Assembly: GCF_004153605.1 (NCBI RefSeq)
Contig: NZ_SDSI01000002.1
Coordinates: forward strand, 789,883 to 853,882
Origin: Qipengyuania_B thermophila
GTDB taxonomy: Bacteria; Pseudomonadota; Alphaproteobacteria; Sphingomonadales; Sphingomonadaceae
Direction of reading: 5' to 3'
DNA length: 64,000 nucleotides
Below, piece after piece: positions 8,910-21,491 of the stretch; position 1 is the first letter of the stretch, and every line of letters starts with the position of its first letter. The notes below the pieces were generated by a model. It was given only the letters and a program-made list of their open reading frames with translations, ran no database searches and was not told where the DNA came from. The position numbers and the translations under genes are program-made.

Positions 8910-10151
8910 ATGACCCACAGCCTGATGATGCCGCCCCCCGGACTGATCGATCCGGTCCCAGTCCCGCGCCCTGCTGCGGATGAAGGGGCCGCGCGCCTCG
9001 ACCTGCTTGGCCGGAGCCGCGGGGACATCGCGGCGCTGTTTGCGGAAGCGGGTCTTGATGCGCGCCAGGCACGCCTTCGTTCCCGCCAGGTGTTCCACTG
9101 GATCTACCATCGCGGCGAAACGGATTTCGAGGCGATGACCGACATCGCCAAGGCCATGCGCCCCTGGCTCGCCGAACGGTTCGTCGTCGGACGCCCGCAC
9201 GTGGTGGAGTCGCAGCATTCGCGCGACGGCACCCGCAAGTGGCTGCTGCAGACAGCCGACGGGCACGATTTCGAAATGGTGTTCATCCCGGACGCGGACC
9301 GGGGCACCTTGTGCGTGTCCAGTCAGGTCGGCTGCACGCTGAACTGCCGGTTCTGCCACACCGGAACCATGCGGCTCGTGCGCAATCTGACCGCTGCCGA
9401 GATCGTCGGCCAGGTCATGCTGGCACGCGATGCGCTGGGCGAGTGGCCGCGCGGCAACGGCACCATGGCCGGTCTCGATACGGACGAAAGCGCCGGGCAC
9501 TACACGTCCGATGGCCGGCTGCTCACCAACATCGTGATGATGGGCATGGGCGAACCGCTCTACAATTTCGACAATGTCCGCGACGCCCTGAACGTGATCA
9601 TGGACGGCGACGGGCTCGCGCTGTCGAAGCGCCGGATCACGCTCTCGACGAGCGGCGTCGTGCCGATGATGCAGCGCTGCGGCGAGGAGATCGGCGTCAA
9701 TCTGGCAGTGTCGCTTCACGCCGTCACCAAGGAGGTGCGCGACGAGATCGTGCCGCTGAACCGCAAGTACGGCATCGACGAACTCCTGCGCGCCTGCGCC
9801 GCCTATCCCGGCGCGTCGAACGCCCGGCGGATCACCTTCGAATACGTGATGCTGCGGGACAAGAACGACAGCGACGACGACGCGCGCGAACTGGTGCGGT
9901 TGCTGCGCGCCTACAAGCTGCCGGCGAAGGTCAACCTCATCCCGTTCAACCCGTGGCCCGGCGCGCCGTACGAGTGCTCGTCTCCCGAGCGGGTGAAGCG
10001 GTTTTCGGAAATCGTGTTCGCCGCCGGGATCAGCGCCCCGGTGCGCACGCCGAGGGGCCGCGACATCGACGCGGCCTGCGGCCAGTTGCGCACGGCCGCC
10101 GAAAAGCGCAGCCGCGCCGAACGCGACCGCGCCGCACTTGCCGCTGCCTGA
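8910..10151 (+). CDS. rlmN: Dual-specificity rRNA/tRNA adenine-C2 methyltransferase RlmN
   Basis: RlmN is a radical-SAM enzyme that methylates C2 of A2503 in 23S rRNA and A37 of some tRNAs. The 413-residue protein has the CxxxCxxC iron-sulphur motif (Cys142, Cys146, Cys149 in GCTLNCRFCHTG), the GMGEPLYN SAM-binding segment and the LAVSLHA motif. The methyl-carrying C-terminal cysteine is Cys390 (AACGQLR), and Cys135 in GTLCVSS is also conserved. An insertion of about 20 residues (GNGTMAGLDTDES region) after the ARDALGEW helix is typical of alphaproteobacterial members. The start ATG at 8910 lies just downstream of a promoter-like sequence. Confidence 0.96.
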   Translation: MTHSLMMPPPGLIDPVPVPRPAADEGAARLDLLGRSRGDIAALFAEAGLDARQARLRSRQVFHWIYHRGETDFEAMTDIAKAMRPWLAERFVVGRPHVVESQHSRDGTRKWLLQTADGHDFEMVFIPDADRGTLCVSSQVGCTLNCRFCHTGTMRLVRNLTAAEIVGQVMLARDALGEWPRGNGTMAGLDTDESAGHYTSDGRLLTNIVMMGMGEPLYNFDNVRDALNVIMDGDGLALSKRRITLSTSGVVPMMQRCGEEIGVNLAVSLHAVTKEVRDEIVPLNRKYGIDELLRACAAYPGASNARRITFEYVMLRDKNDSDDDARELVRLLRAYKLPAKVNLIPFNPWPGAPYECSSPERVKRFSEIVFAAGISAPVRTPRGRDIDAACGQLRTAAEKRSRAERDRAALAAA

Positions 10152-10214
10152 GCGTGTCGCCGCGCTGCGCACCCCCGCGCCGCCCTCGTGAACGCGGCGT
10201 GTGATCGGGAGGGC

Positions 10215-10997
10215 ATGGTGACCCGCCCTGCGGTGCTCGTCACCGGCGCCGCCCGCCGGGTCGGGAAGGCCATCGCGGAGCGGTTCGCCGCCGCAGGCTG
10301 GCACGTGGTGATCCACCACCGCACGTCTGGATCGCAGGCTGACGCTCTGGCGGCAAGGCTGCCCTCGGCGGAGACCGTCGAGTGCGACCTTGCGGACGCC
10401 GAGGCGGTGGCACGGATGGTGGCCCGGGTGGCCGAGGGATGCGAGGATTGGCGAGCCTGCGTCGCGTCGGCCTCCGTGTTCGAGGAGGACGACGTCGAGG
10501 CGTTCGATCCGCAGGTGTTCGCGCGTGCCATGGACGTCAACGCGGCGGGCGCCGTGCGCCTGTTGCAGCTCTATCTCCGCCACGCCCGCGCGGCGCCTGG
10601 CCGGCGCGCCATCGCCATCACCGATCAGAAGCTCGCCAATCCGAACCCCGATTTCTTTTCCTACACGCTCAGCAAGGCGGCGCTGGCTGCGGCCGTGCCG
10701 TTGCTGGCGATGGGCGCGGCGCGGCGGGAGGACCGAGTCTATGCTGTCGCTCCGGGCGCGATCCTGCCCAGCCATGACCAGACCGATGCCGAGGCCGAGA
10801 CCTCGCATCGGCTCAACCTCCTGCGCCGCCGCACGGGAGCCGCGGAAGTGGGCGATGCGTGCGTGTTCCTGGCGCAGGGACTGGTGGCGAGTGGCGAGAC
10901 GATCTTCGTCGACAGCGGGCAGCACCTGCTGCGGCAGCCGCGCGACGTGATCTACCTGGCGCGCGGCTCGCACGCTGGTCCCGCGCACAAGCGCTGA
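10215..10997 (+). CDS. SDR-family oxidoreductase (pteridine reductase/FolM-like)
   Basis: A 260-residue Rossmann-fold short-chain dehydrogenase. The cofactor loop is VTGAARRVGKAIA (residues 8-20), where the Arg-Arg favours NADPH. HHRTSG follows the second strand, the D-V-N motif (AMDVNAAG) is present, and the active-site Tyr-x3-Lys is in SYTLSKAAL. The C-terminal DSGQHL segment matches pteridine reductase / dihydromonapterin reductase (FolM) relatives, so reduction of a pterin is the best guess. GGAGGG lies just before the ATG at 10215, and a GTG one codon on is an alternative start. It stands alone between rlmN and the cyclopropane synthase gene. Confidence 0.82.
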   Translation: MVTRPAVLVTGAARRVGKAIAERFAAAGWHVVIHHRTSGSQADALAARLPSAETVECDLADAEAVARMVARVAEGCEDWRACVASASVFEEDDVEAFDPQVFARAMDVNAAGAVRLLQLYLRHARAAPGRRAIAITDQKLANPNPDFFSYTLSKAALAAAVPLLAMGAARREDRVYAVAPGAILPSHDQTDAEAETSHRLNLLRRRTGAAEVGDACVFLAQGLVASGETIFVDSGQHLLRQPRDVIYLARGSHAGPAHKR

Positions 10998-11024
10998 GGA
11001 TGGAAAGCCGCCGCGCGCGGCTCT

Positions 11025-12284
11025 ATGCGCACGTCCATGAGCAGGACCCTTTTTGACGCACTCATCGGCCGCACTGTTCGCCGGGGCCGGCTCGAGATCC
11101 GCCATGCCGACGGCACGATCGTCCGCTTCGGAACGGCGGCGCCCGGCTGTCCGGACGTGGCTGTCCGCTTCACCGATGCGCGCGTTCCGCGCGATATCCT
11201 GATGGATCTTGCGCTTGGCGCCGCCGAGGCCTTCATGGACGGCAGGCTCGTGATCGAGCGCGGCGATGTCATGGAGCTCGCGCAACTGCTGCGGATGAAC
11301 GCCCGCTGGGACGAAGGCGGCCGCAAGCCGCGCGCCCACCCGCTCCGCCGCCTCGCCAACCGCGCCGCCTTCACGGTGGAGCAGGTCAACCGGCAGATGG
11401 GTGCGCGCAGCAATGTCGCGCATCACTACGACATCGGCAATGCGCTGTACCGGCTGATGCTCGATGCGGAGCACATGCAGTACAGCTGCGCCTACTGGCC
11501 TCGCGAGGACATGACCCTTGCCGAGGCGCAGGAGGCGAAGTTGGCCCACATCGCCGCCAAGCTGGCGTTGCGCGCCGGCGACATGGTGCTCGACATCGGC
11601 TGCGGATGGGGCGGCATGGCGATCTATCTCGCCCGCCATTTCGACGTGCGCGTGCACGGCATCACCCTGTCGGCCGAACAGCTTGCGCTGGCGCGGGAGC
11701 GGGCGGAGGAAGCGGGCGTCGCGGACCGGATCACCTTCGAGCTGATCGACTACCGCGACTTGCCGGCCCGGCAGTTCCGATACGACCGGATCGTGTCGGT
11801 CGGCATGTTCGAGCATGTCGGCCGTCCGCAGTTCGCCACGTTCTTCCGCACGTGCGCATCGTTGCTCGAGGAGGACGGGGTGATGCTGCTGCACACGATC
11901 GGCCGGATGGGTTCGCCCGGCACCACCGATGCTTTCACCCGCAAGTACATCTTCCCCGGCGGCTACATCCCTGCCTTGTCCGAGACGGTGGTCGCCAGCG
12001 AACACGTGCGCCTGATCGCGGCGGATGTGGAGACGTGGCGTCTCCACTACGCGCGCACGCTGCGGGCATGGTATGCGAACTGCCAGACGCACCGCGAGGC
12101 GATCACGGCGCTGTTCGACGAGCGGTTCTTCCGCATGTGGACCTTCTACCTTGCCGGGGCGACCGCCGCCTTCGAGAGTGGGGCCATGTGCAACTACCAG
12201 ATCCAGTACGTTCGCCGGCGCGACGCCCTGCCGCTGACCCGCGACTACATGATCGAAGCCGAGCGCGCCCTCCTCGGCAGCTAG
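11025..12284 (+). CDS. cfa: Cyclopropane-fatty-acyl-phospholipid synthase
   Basis: The enzyme adds a methylene group from SAM across the double bond of unsaturated acyl chains in membrane phospholipids. The 419-residue protein has an N-terminal lipid-binding part and then RSNVAHHYDIGNALYRLMLD. The SAM motif VLDIGCGWGGMAIYLA (about 188-203) follows, then GITLSAEQ and the catalytic-region segments MFEHVG and FPGGYIP. Cyclopropane rings stiffen membranes in stationary phase or acid stress. Neither the ATG at 11025 nor that at 11037 has a good ribosome binding site, so the start is uncertain by four codons. It is 27 bases downstream of the SDR gene and may be co-transcribed with it. Confidence 0.93.
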   Translation: MRTSMSRTLFDALIGRTVRRGRLEIRHADGTIVRFGTAAPGCPDVAVRFTDARVPRDILMDLALGAAEAFMDGRLVIERGDVMELAQLLRMNARWDEGGRKPRAHPLRRLANRAAFTVEQVNRQMGARSNVAHHYDIGNALYRLMLDAEHMQYSCAYWPREDMTLAEAQEAKLAHIAAKLALRAGDMVLDIGCGWGGMAIYLARHFDVRVHGITLSAEQLALARERAEEAGVADRITFELIDYRDLPARQFRYDRIVSVGMFEHVGRPQFATFFRTCASLLEEDGVMLLHTIGRMGSPGTTDAFTRKYIFPGGYIPALSETVVASEHVRLIAADVETWRLHYARTLRAWYANCQTHREAITALFDERFFRMWTFYLAGATAAFESGAMCNYQIQYVRRRDALPLTRDYMIEAERALLGS

Positions 12285-12350
12285 CGGATCATTGTGCCCG
12301 GCGGCTTCGGCTGTTACCTGCCCGCCGCCACGTCTGAACCGGAGCCGCCC

Positions 12351-13568
12351 ATGCCGCCCATCAAGAAAGTCGTTCTCGCCTATTCCGGCGGTCTCGACAC
12401 CAGCGTCATCCTGAAGTGGCTGCAGGTCGAACGGGGCTGCGAGGTGGTGACCTTCACCGCGGACCTCGGCCAGGGCGAGGAGCTGGAGCCGGCCCGGGAA
12501 AAGGCCCGCGCCATGGGGCTGCCCGACGCCAGCATCTTCATCGAGGACTTGCGCGAAGAATTCGTGCGCGATTTCGTCTTTCCCATGATGCGCGCCAACG
12601 CCCGTTACGAAGGCGACTATCTGCTCGGCACCTCCATCGCCCGGCCGCTGATTTCCAAGCGCCTCGTCGAGATCGCCCGCGAGGTGGGCGCCGACGCCAT
12701 CGCCCATGGTGCGACCGGCAAGGGCAACGACCAGGTCCGCTTCGAACTGTCCGCCTACGCGCTCGCGCCCGACATCCGCATCGTCGCCCCGTGGCGCGAA
12801 TGGGACCTGACCAGCCGCACCGCGCTCATCGACTGGGCCGAGAATCACCAGATCCAGGTGCCTCGGGACAAGCGCGGGGAAAGCCCGTTCTCCACCGACG
12901 CCAACCTCCTGCACACCTCGTCCGAGGGCAAGGTGCTGGAGGATCCGTGGGACGAAGTGCCGTCCTATGTCTACTCCCGGACCGTCGATCCCGAGGATGC
13001 GCCCGACACGGCCGAGACGATCACCGTCGACTTCGTGAGCGGCGACGGGGTCGCGCTCAACGGCGAGGCCATGTCGCCCGCCACCCTGCTCGCGGCGCTC
13101 AACGAACTGGGCCGCCGCCACGGGATCGGCCGGCTCGACCTCGTCGAGAACCGCTTCGTCGGCATGAAGAGCCGCGGGATGTACGAAACCCCCGGTGGCA
13201 CCATCTACGCCGCCGCGCATCGCGGGATCGAGCAGCTCACCCTCGACCGCGGCGCGGCGCATCTCAAGGACGAACTGATGCCGCGCTATGCCGAACTCGT
13301 CTACAACGGCTTCTGGTTCTCGCCCGAGCGCGAGATGCTCCAGGCCGCCATCGACCACAGCCAGGCGAAGGTCGAGGGCACCGTCCGCCTCAGGCTCTAC
13401 AAGGGCCACGTCCAGGTCACCGGGCGCCGCTCGCCGCAGTCGCTCTATTCCGAACGCCACGTCACCTTCGAGGACGACGCCGGCGCCTACGACCAGCAGG
13501 ACGCCGAAGGGTTCATCAAGCTGAACGCCCTGCGCCTGAGGCTGCTCGCCCGGCGCGACCGCGCATAA
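12351..13568 (+). CDS. argG: Argininosuccinate synthase
   Basis: ArgG joins citrulline and aspartate using ATP, the penultimate step of arginine synthesis. The 405-residue protein begins VVLAYSGGLDTS, with the ATP-pyrophosphatase P-loop at residues 10-18. It carries the family blocks GTSIARPLISKRLVEIA, AHGATGKGNDQVRFE (citrulline/aspartate binding), APWREWD and SEGKVLEDP. Length and motifs are normal. The ATG at 12351 has GGAG 7 bases upstream. It is a single gene between cfa and rlpA with gaps of 66 and 141 bases. Confidence 0.97.
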   Translation: MPPIKKVVLAYSGGLDTSVILKWLQVERGCEVVTFTADLGQGEELEPAREKARAMGLPDASIFIEDLREEFVRDFVFPMMRANARYEGDYLLGTSIARPLISKRLVEIAREVGADAIAHGATGKGNDQVRFELSAYALAPDIRIVAPWREWDLTSRTALIDWAENHQIQVPRDKRGESPFSTDANLLHTSSEGKVLEDPWDEVPSYVYSRTVDPEDAPDTAETITVDFVSGDGVALNGEAMSPATLLAALNELGRRHGIGRLDLVENRFVGMKSRGMYETPGGTIYAAAHRGIEQLTLDRGAAHLKDELMPRYAELVYNGFWFSPEREMLQAAIDHSQAKVEGTVRLRLYKGHVQVTGRRSPQSLYSERHVTFEDDAGAYDQQDAEGFIKLNALRLRLLARRDRA

Positions 13569-13709
13569 CGCCCCTGCCCGCCGCGTGTTCCACAGTTTTG
13601 CACTCAACTCGTCGATGAACTGTGGCACGAATGGGGCAGACGGCCCGCCCGCTTAACGACTCCCCGGCGGTCTGCGCCTAGAAGCCTGCGCAGTCCAACG
13701 GGAGGTTCC

Positions 13710-14213
13710 ATGACCAGACGTTTGATCCGCCTGGGCGCGTTCGCCCTCGCCATGTCGACGCCGGCCGCCGCCAGCGACAACGCCGACACGGCTCTGCCGA
13801 CGCAGCCGCCGGTCGCCGCCGAAGCCGACGCCGCGACCGAAGCACCGGCCGCGCCGGCCGCCGCGCCGCGCAGCTGGGCCGAGGCGACGCCGGCCGCGCG
13901 CGAGAAGCGCGAGGACGGACGCCTGATCGGTTCGGGCCGCGCCTCCTTCTACGCCGCCGAGTTTCACGGCCGCCGCACCGCCAGCGGGGCGCGCTTCGAC
14001 ATGCACGCCCTGACCGCGGCGCACCGCACCCTGCCCTTCGGCAGCCGCGTGCGCGTCACCAACGCCCGCAACGGCCGCTCCGTCGTCGTCACCATCAACG
14101 ATCGCGGCCCGTTCCACGACAGCCGCATCCTCGATGTCAGCCGCGCCGCGGCCGAGCGGCTGGCCATGATCAACGCCGGCTCCGCCCCGGTGCGGCTGGA
14201 GCTGCTGGGCTAG
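13710..14213 (+). CDS. rlpA: RlpA-like septal ring lytic transglycosylase
   Basis: The 167-residue protein has a signal peptide (1-22), an Ala/Pro-rich linker (about 23-65) and one double-psi beta-barrel domain. The domain contains GRASFYAAEFHGRRTASG, LPFGSRVRVTN and the INDRGPF motif with its catalytic-type Asp. RlpA proteins cleave denuded peptidoglycan at the septum. Unlike larger relatives it has no SPOR domain, and it lacks a lipobox cysteine, so it should be periplasmic. GGGAGG precedes the ATG. Its stop codon is interleaved with that of the convergent gene at 14210 in one CTAG. Confidence 0.88.
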   Translation: MTRRLIRLGAFALAMSTPAAASDNADTALPTQPPVAAEADAATEAPAAPAAAPRSWAEATPAAREKREDGRLIGSGRASFYAAEFHGRRTASGARFDMHALTAAHRTLPFGSRVRVTNARNGRSVVVTINDRGPFHDSRILDVSRAAAERLAMINAGSAPVRLELLG

Positions 14214-15091
14214 TCCGCCCCGTCCCCTCCACCCTCGTCGCCGGCCCCTTCGTCCGCGTCCGTCTTCGCTCCGGCGGCGCGCGCGTCGAGCCGCTCGTCC
14301 AGCTCCTCCCACGAGGCGATCAGCCACCACTCCTCCAGCCCCTCCTCGAAGGCGGCGAACTGCGCCAGCGCAAGGTCGGGATCCTCGCTCAGCTCCTCGG
14401 GCAGCGGCGCGCGCGGTGGCCGCGCGGCCTCCATCGCCGCCCAGCGCTCCTCCAGCGTCGGCGCCATGACGCCGGAGCCGCCCGGCGCGGGTGCCGACAT
14501 GGACCGTGTGTGACACCGTCCTGAGCCAGCGCAAGCGGGCGCCGGATCGGGCGGCGGCGGCAGCGCGCCGCCGGACTCCACCGTCGCCAGCACCGTGTCG
14601 AAATCCTCCGCCAGCGCCGCCGTGTCGGCATCCTCCACCAGCCGGTCGAGCCGCGCCAGATGGGCGAGCAGCAGGCGCGCGTCGTAGCGGCGGCGGGTGC
14701 CGACGACCTCGCCCCGGAACCACACCTCCTCCTCCACCCCGTCGAGCGCGCGGCAGGCGAGCACCTCCTCGGCCTGCGTCCGCGCGACCAGCAGCGCGGC
14801 GTCCCACGCCCGCCGGAACTGCGCGCAGGCACGCCGCTGGCGATAGGCGGTCTGGTGGCTGACCCCGGCGGCCCTGGCGGCCGACCGCGCCGACCCGCAC
14901 TCCGCCAGCCGCGACAGGAACGCCGCCTGCCGCGCGGCGGTGAACTGATGCTGCGCTGCGCGCGTGTCGTCGGCGGGAAGCTCGTCGATGAGGGCGGTGA
15001 GCGACGGGGCGGAGACGGTGGAAGTCGAACCCACAGGGTCGTGAGTGTCAGCCGCAGCACCGGGCGAGAGGATGGCGGTGTGGAGGGTCAT
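14210..15091 (-). CDS. Helix-turn-helix protein, terminase-small-subunit-like, unknown role
   Basis: A 293-residue protein that I cannot name. Residues about 66-88 (GSARSAARAAGVSHQTAYRQ) form a helix-turn-helix resembling those of phage terminase small subunits. The next block, QFRRAWDAAL, also resembles what follows it in those proteins. The middle (about 100-190) is helical with many Arg and Leu, and the C terminus is acidic and Gly-rich (DEGAGDEGGGDGAD). Codon use is host-like and no other phage gene is nearby, so it may be a domesticated DNA-binding protein. GGAG lies 8 bases before the ATG. It follows the methyltransferase gene by 72 bases on the same strand and could be the third gene of the uvrA transcript. 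Confidence 0.7.
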   Translation of the reverse strand: MTLHTAILSPGAAADTHDPVGSTSTVSAPSLTALIDELPADDTRAAQHQFTAARQAAFLSRLAECGSARSAARAAGVSHQTAYRQRRACAQFRRAWDAALLVARTQAEEVLACRALDGVEEEVWFRGEVVGTRRRYDARLLLAHLARLDRLVEDADTAALAEDFDTVLATVESGGALPPPPDPAPACAGSGRCHTRSMSAPAPGGSGVMAPTLEERWAAMEAARPPRAPLPEELSEDPDLALAQFAAFEEGLEEWWLIASWEELDERLDARAAGAKTDADEGAGDEGGGDGAD

Positions 15092-15163
15092 GCGCGGTTC
15101 TCCATGGGAGCAGGGGAACCGGGGAGCATGGCATGGGTGGGGGTGTGTAGGATAGGAGGCAGG

Positions 15164-17553
15164 TCAGCGAGGCAAGAAGCCCAGTTCGTAGACCATCGGG
15201 CGCAGCTTTTCGGTGAGCGCGGCGTAGGCCTGCTTGAACGGGTCGAAGTCGGTGAGTTCGGTATCACCATAGGCTTCGAGCGCGCGGCGCACCTGATACC
15301 ATCCCGCATCGGCGCGGTTCAGCTTGTATTCCTGCCTGATCCTGTTTGGGAAGCTGGTGGCGTGGAAGCGCTGGAACAGCTTGCGCCCTTCATCGAGCAC
15401 GCACCTAGCCTCGGGCGATAATGCCATGCCCGCCATGTAGCGCACCATGAAATCGCTTTCGAACCGCGCCTTGGCCCCGACTTCGGCTTCGGTGAAGGGG
15501 ATGAAATGATTGGTGAGGCTCCAGTCGCGATCATTCCAGCGCAGCCCATCCGCCCCGGCGGTGAGGTTGCTGCCGTTGAACAGCATCCAGACGAGGCAGT
15601 CGGATTTAAATTCTTCTGTGAGCGGCTGCGAGGGCTGCAAAAACTGGTCGCGGTCGTTGAGCCATGTCGGCTTTATCAGGCGGCGAACGGAGAAGACGAT
15701 GGCGGCTTGCCAGAGGTTTTCGGGAGTTATGAAGAACGCACCCGCATTGCAGTATCCGGAAGAGAAAAGTGCGGTCATTATTGCTGTTTTCTGGGGCATA
15801 TTGCTGTTCGATAACATGCTCCCAATTGCGCCGTCGGCCCACTTGTCGCCTCGAAGATCTTTGGTTGGTCCTGGAGGCGACAACGCGTTTTTCAGTGGCA
15901 ACGCATCCTGCTTATTGGAGCGAGGACGGATAATCCAGTCTGAAAGCAAGTCTCGTTCCGAAGCACGGTAAAAGATCTTTTCTCCAACGACATTGCCCGC
16001 TTTATCGAGCGCAATTGTGCTAACGGATACTGCGGGCTGATTTAAGCCAGTATCCCAAATCAGAAACCCAATCGGGAAATTGCCATTCAGTCCATCGAAT
16101 GCTTTGCTGTGCACCACGAACCCATCAAGGTATCGCGCTGTCCATAGCTGTCGAAACTGAGCAAAGTTCGGCGCGTTCACATATTTCAGCGTGCTGAACA
16201 TAGCTAATTTCGTTGTTGGCAATTCCAGCAAGATTCGATGCACAAACTGCACAAACAGCTCGCGCGCTGCGTAACCGAGATGCCCCATGCTGTGGCTGAT
16301 TTTGGTCTTGGACACCCCCTTTTTATTGTCGCCCTCTCCCCTGATCGTTTCGTAGTTTCCGCTTTCACCATAAGGCGGATTGATCAGCACCAGGATCGGC
16401 TTCGCGCCCTTCTTGCCCTCGCGTGCATCGGCAATCGCCTGACGCAGCGCCATCGGCACCTTGCCTGACAGATCATAGTCAATCTCGCCAAAATCGGTCA
16501 CATCGTCGTTGAGGTAGTCGTATTGAAAAATCTCCGCCCCGGCGAAGGCCGGGTTGCTGCGCATGATCGTCACGTCCTCCTGATCCAGCGTGGACATGAA
16601 AACATTGCGCAGGTTGGAATGCTTGGCCTCCAGATTGCCGACGCCCGCACACATGTCCCAGACGATATATTTCTGCTGCCAGTCCTCGCCAAGCGTGGCG
16701 ACAAGCTGGTCGTAGGCTTTGTCGACGATATGCAGCGGGGTGTAGAAAGCGCCCTTGAACTTCTGCTCGTCCATGGGCAGCAGGCTGTCACGCCGTTCAA
16801 GCAGATAGCGGCGATGGTTCTGCTCGGGCGGACGGTGATAGATGTTCCAAAAATTGCGATAGCCGCGCTCGCTGGCCAATTCGTATTGCTCGGCCCCCAT
16901 GATGAACACCGGCTTGTCGCCGCTGAACAGCAGGCGCGCTGGCAGGTTGCGCATCGTCTCGTTGCGGCCATCGTGCATGATGTCGGCAAAGAACAGCACG
17001 GCGTAATCGGCCTCGCGCTTCACGCCGAGTTCCGCGCCGACCATCGCCACCCACTTGTCGAACACCTGCCGGAGGTTGTCGGGAGTGATTGGGGTGCGGA
17101 TGATCCGACCTTCACGCACCGCATCCTTGGTGGCCTTGATAAATTCTGCCTCGTAATCCTCGATCCGGTAGAGAATGAAATGCGTTTCGATGGTTGGCGC
17201 AATTTGCGCGGCAAGCGCCTTGTCTGCGGCTGAGCCGGATTTGGGCCAGACGATTGACTTATCATCGAGCAGCGGCATGGCGTGTTCGGTCGCCATCAAC
17301 GCCGCCTTTTCGCGGTCAACCACACAAAGGAAGCCGGGGATCGCTTCGCCCCGCTTGCGTGCTGCACGGACGTAAACCAGCAGTTGCGCGAACATCAGCA
17401 GCGGCGGTGTGGGCGCTTCCTTGGCTTCGAACCAGATTTCCGGTGTCTGGATATCGACCAGACCCTTGAACACGCCTTTGAGACCCAACGCCTTGATGTA
17501 GGCATCCTTGACGTCTTCTTCGGTGCGGGCGCGATGCAGGTCTTCGCGCAAGC

Positions 17554-17557
<4 letters not shown>
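15164..17557 (-). CDS. Type IIG-like DNA adenine methyltransferase with candidate N-terminal nuclease domain
   Basis: The 797-residue protein has the order expected of a single-chain restriction-modification enzyme. Residues 25-85 hold a PD-(D/E)XK-like pattern (Asp35 in GLVDIQ, Glu44-x-Lys46 in IWFEAKE). A helical region (about 110-260) leads to motif X GAFYTP (269-274), SAM motif I DMCAGVGNLE (301-310) and motif IV NPPY (393-396), which mark an amino-methyltransferase acting on adenine. The last 300 residues would hold target recognition. The start ATG overlaps the uvrA stop in ATGA, with GGAGG inside uvrA. G+C falls to 47% at 15961-16020 (28 of 60), suggesting transfer. No partner restriction or specificity gene is near. 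Motifs are seen. Nuclease activity is inferred. Confidence 0.83.
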
Positions 17558-20532
<2,975 letters not shown>

Positions 20533-20543
20533 GAGGCGAGCGT

Positions 20544-20569
20544 GTTCCTGTGATGTTCGCGAGAGTCAA
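20544..20569 (-). promoter_or_regulatory. LexA (SOS) box and -35 element of the uvrA operon
   Basis: The plus strand reads GTTCCTGTGATGTTC (20544-20558), a second GTTC-N7-GTTC operator. On the coding strand a -35 hexamer TTGACT (20569-20564) lies immediately upstream, so the operator fills the -35/-10 spacer. The -10 hexamer is not clear. The predicted start is very close to the ATG at 20532. Compared with recA, the operator is in the opposite orientation relative to the gene. LexA control is inferred from this match to a known consensus. Confidence 0.83.
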
Positions 20570-20727
20570 GGTGCGGCCCGTCCGGCATCCGCCCTGCCGA
20601 TGTAGGCGTCCTTGTCACTGCCGCAACTCGGCGGCCCTGGCGTGCGGGCAGGCACCGGATGTGCTATGACCCTGACGGGGTGGCGGCACTCGTCTTGCGC
20701 TCGGCGCCCGTCAACCGGGGGAACACC

Positions 20728-21321
20728 ATGAAAACGCACCTGTTCACTGTCGCCGTGCTTGCAAGCGGCGCGTCGCTCGCCGCTGGCTGCGGGTCACCCG
20801 CGCCGGCCGAAAGCGAAACCGGCCGCGGCGCGCTGTCCGAACCCGTCGACCTCGCGGGGGCGGCGAACGCGTCCGGGTCCGGCGTGAGCGCCGCCGCCCC
20901 GGCCGACGCGGCGGCGGTGGCAGAACCGGCTCCGCCCGCGCAAGCCGAAACGCCCGCCCCGACAACTGCCGCGGCGGGAGAGACGGTCGACAGCCTGCCC
21001 CTGCGGCGCGGCTACTATGTCGCCAGCGACACGCCGTGCGGTCAGGCGTCGAACGCCACGCTGATGCTCGTCACCCGCGAGGGCGTGTCCGCGTCGCGCT
21101 CGTCCTGCGAGACGCTCCGCATCGCGCGCACGGGCGCGCGCCGGTTCGAGGTGCGCGAACGCTGCGAGGACGAGGTCAGGACGACAACCTACGACATCCC
21201 CGCGAACGACCGCTTCACCAGCACGTCGGATTCCGGCTGGAGCAACAGCGCCCGCTTCTGCCCGCAGGCAAGCCTCCCGGAACCGTGGCGCGACAACGAC
21301 ATCTCCGATCTCCTGAACTAG
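20728..21321 (+). CDS. Putative lipoprotein of unknown function
   Basis: A 197-residue protein with a lipoprotein-type signal (hydrophobic residues 5-17, then AAGC with Cys21). A low-complexity Ala/Pro/Glu linker (about 22-95) and a C-terminal domain of about 100 residues with five cysteines (DTPCGQAS, SSCETL, RERCED, RFCPQ and the lipid-bearing one) follow. The C-terminal domain ends with a basic and aromatic segment. I do not recognise the family. GGGGGAAC precedes the ATG at 20728. A strong terminator follows the stop, so this is a single-gene unit divergent from uvrA. Confidence 0.75.
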   Translation: MKTHLFTVAVLASGASLAAGCGSPAPAESETGRGALSEPVDLAGAANASGSGVSAAAPADAAAVAEPAPPAQAETPAPTTAAAGETVDSLPLRRGYYVASDTPCGQASNATLMLVTREGVSASRSSCETLRIARTGARRFEVRERCEDEVRTTTYDIPANDRFTSTSDSGWSNSARFCPQASLPEPWRDNDISDLLN

Positions 21322-21328
21322 GCGGGTC

Positions 21329-21349
21329 GCCCCCTGCGAGGGGCTTTTT
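21329..21349 (+). terminator. Rho-independent terminator after the lipoprotein gene
   Basis: GCCCC (21329-21333), a six-base loop, GGGGC (21340-21344) and then TTTTT. A short, classical intrinsic terminator eight bases after the stop codon at 21321. Confidence 0.85.
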
Positions 21350-21491
21350 CGTCCGCATGTCCTTGTTTTTAGACAGTTCTTCGGCAGGAACCGGACACGC
21401 AGTCACGCATTGGACGGGCAAGGAGGGCGAGCGTTCGGCGCGGTCGCATATCCCCGCCCGCGGTCGCCCGTTCAGACAAGGGAGACTGTTC

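Noticed and set aside
8829..13628. A 1599-codon open frame on the minus strand opposite rlmN, cfa and argG
   Set aside because: It is the complement of well-supported genes. High-GC codon bias removes stops from the antisense frame, and its translation is low-complexity with no domain.
21350..21491. Possible heat-shock promoter or RNA thermometer before the Hsp20 gene
   Set aside because: No match to a CTTG...CCATAT-type promoter with correct spacing, and no stem sequestering the AGGGAG site was found by eye.
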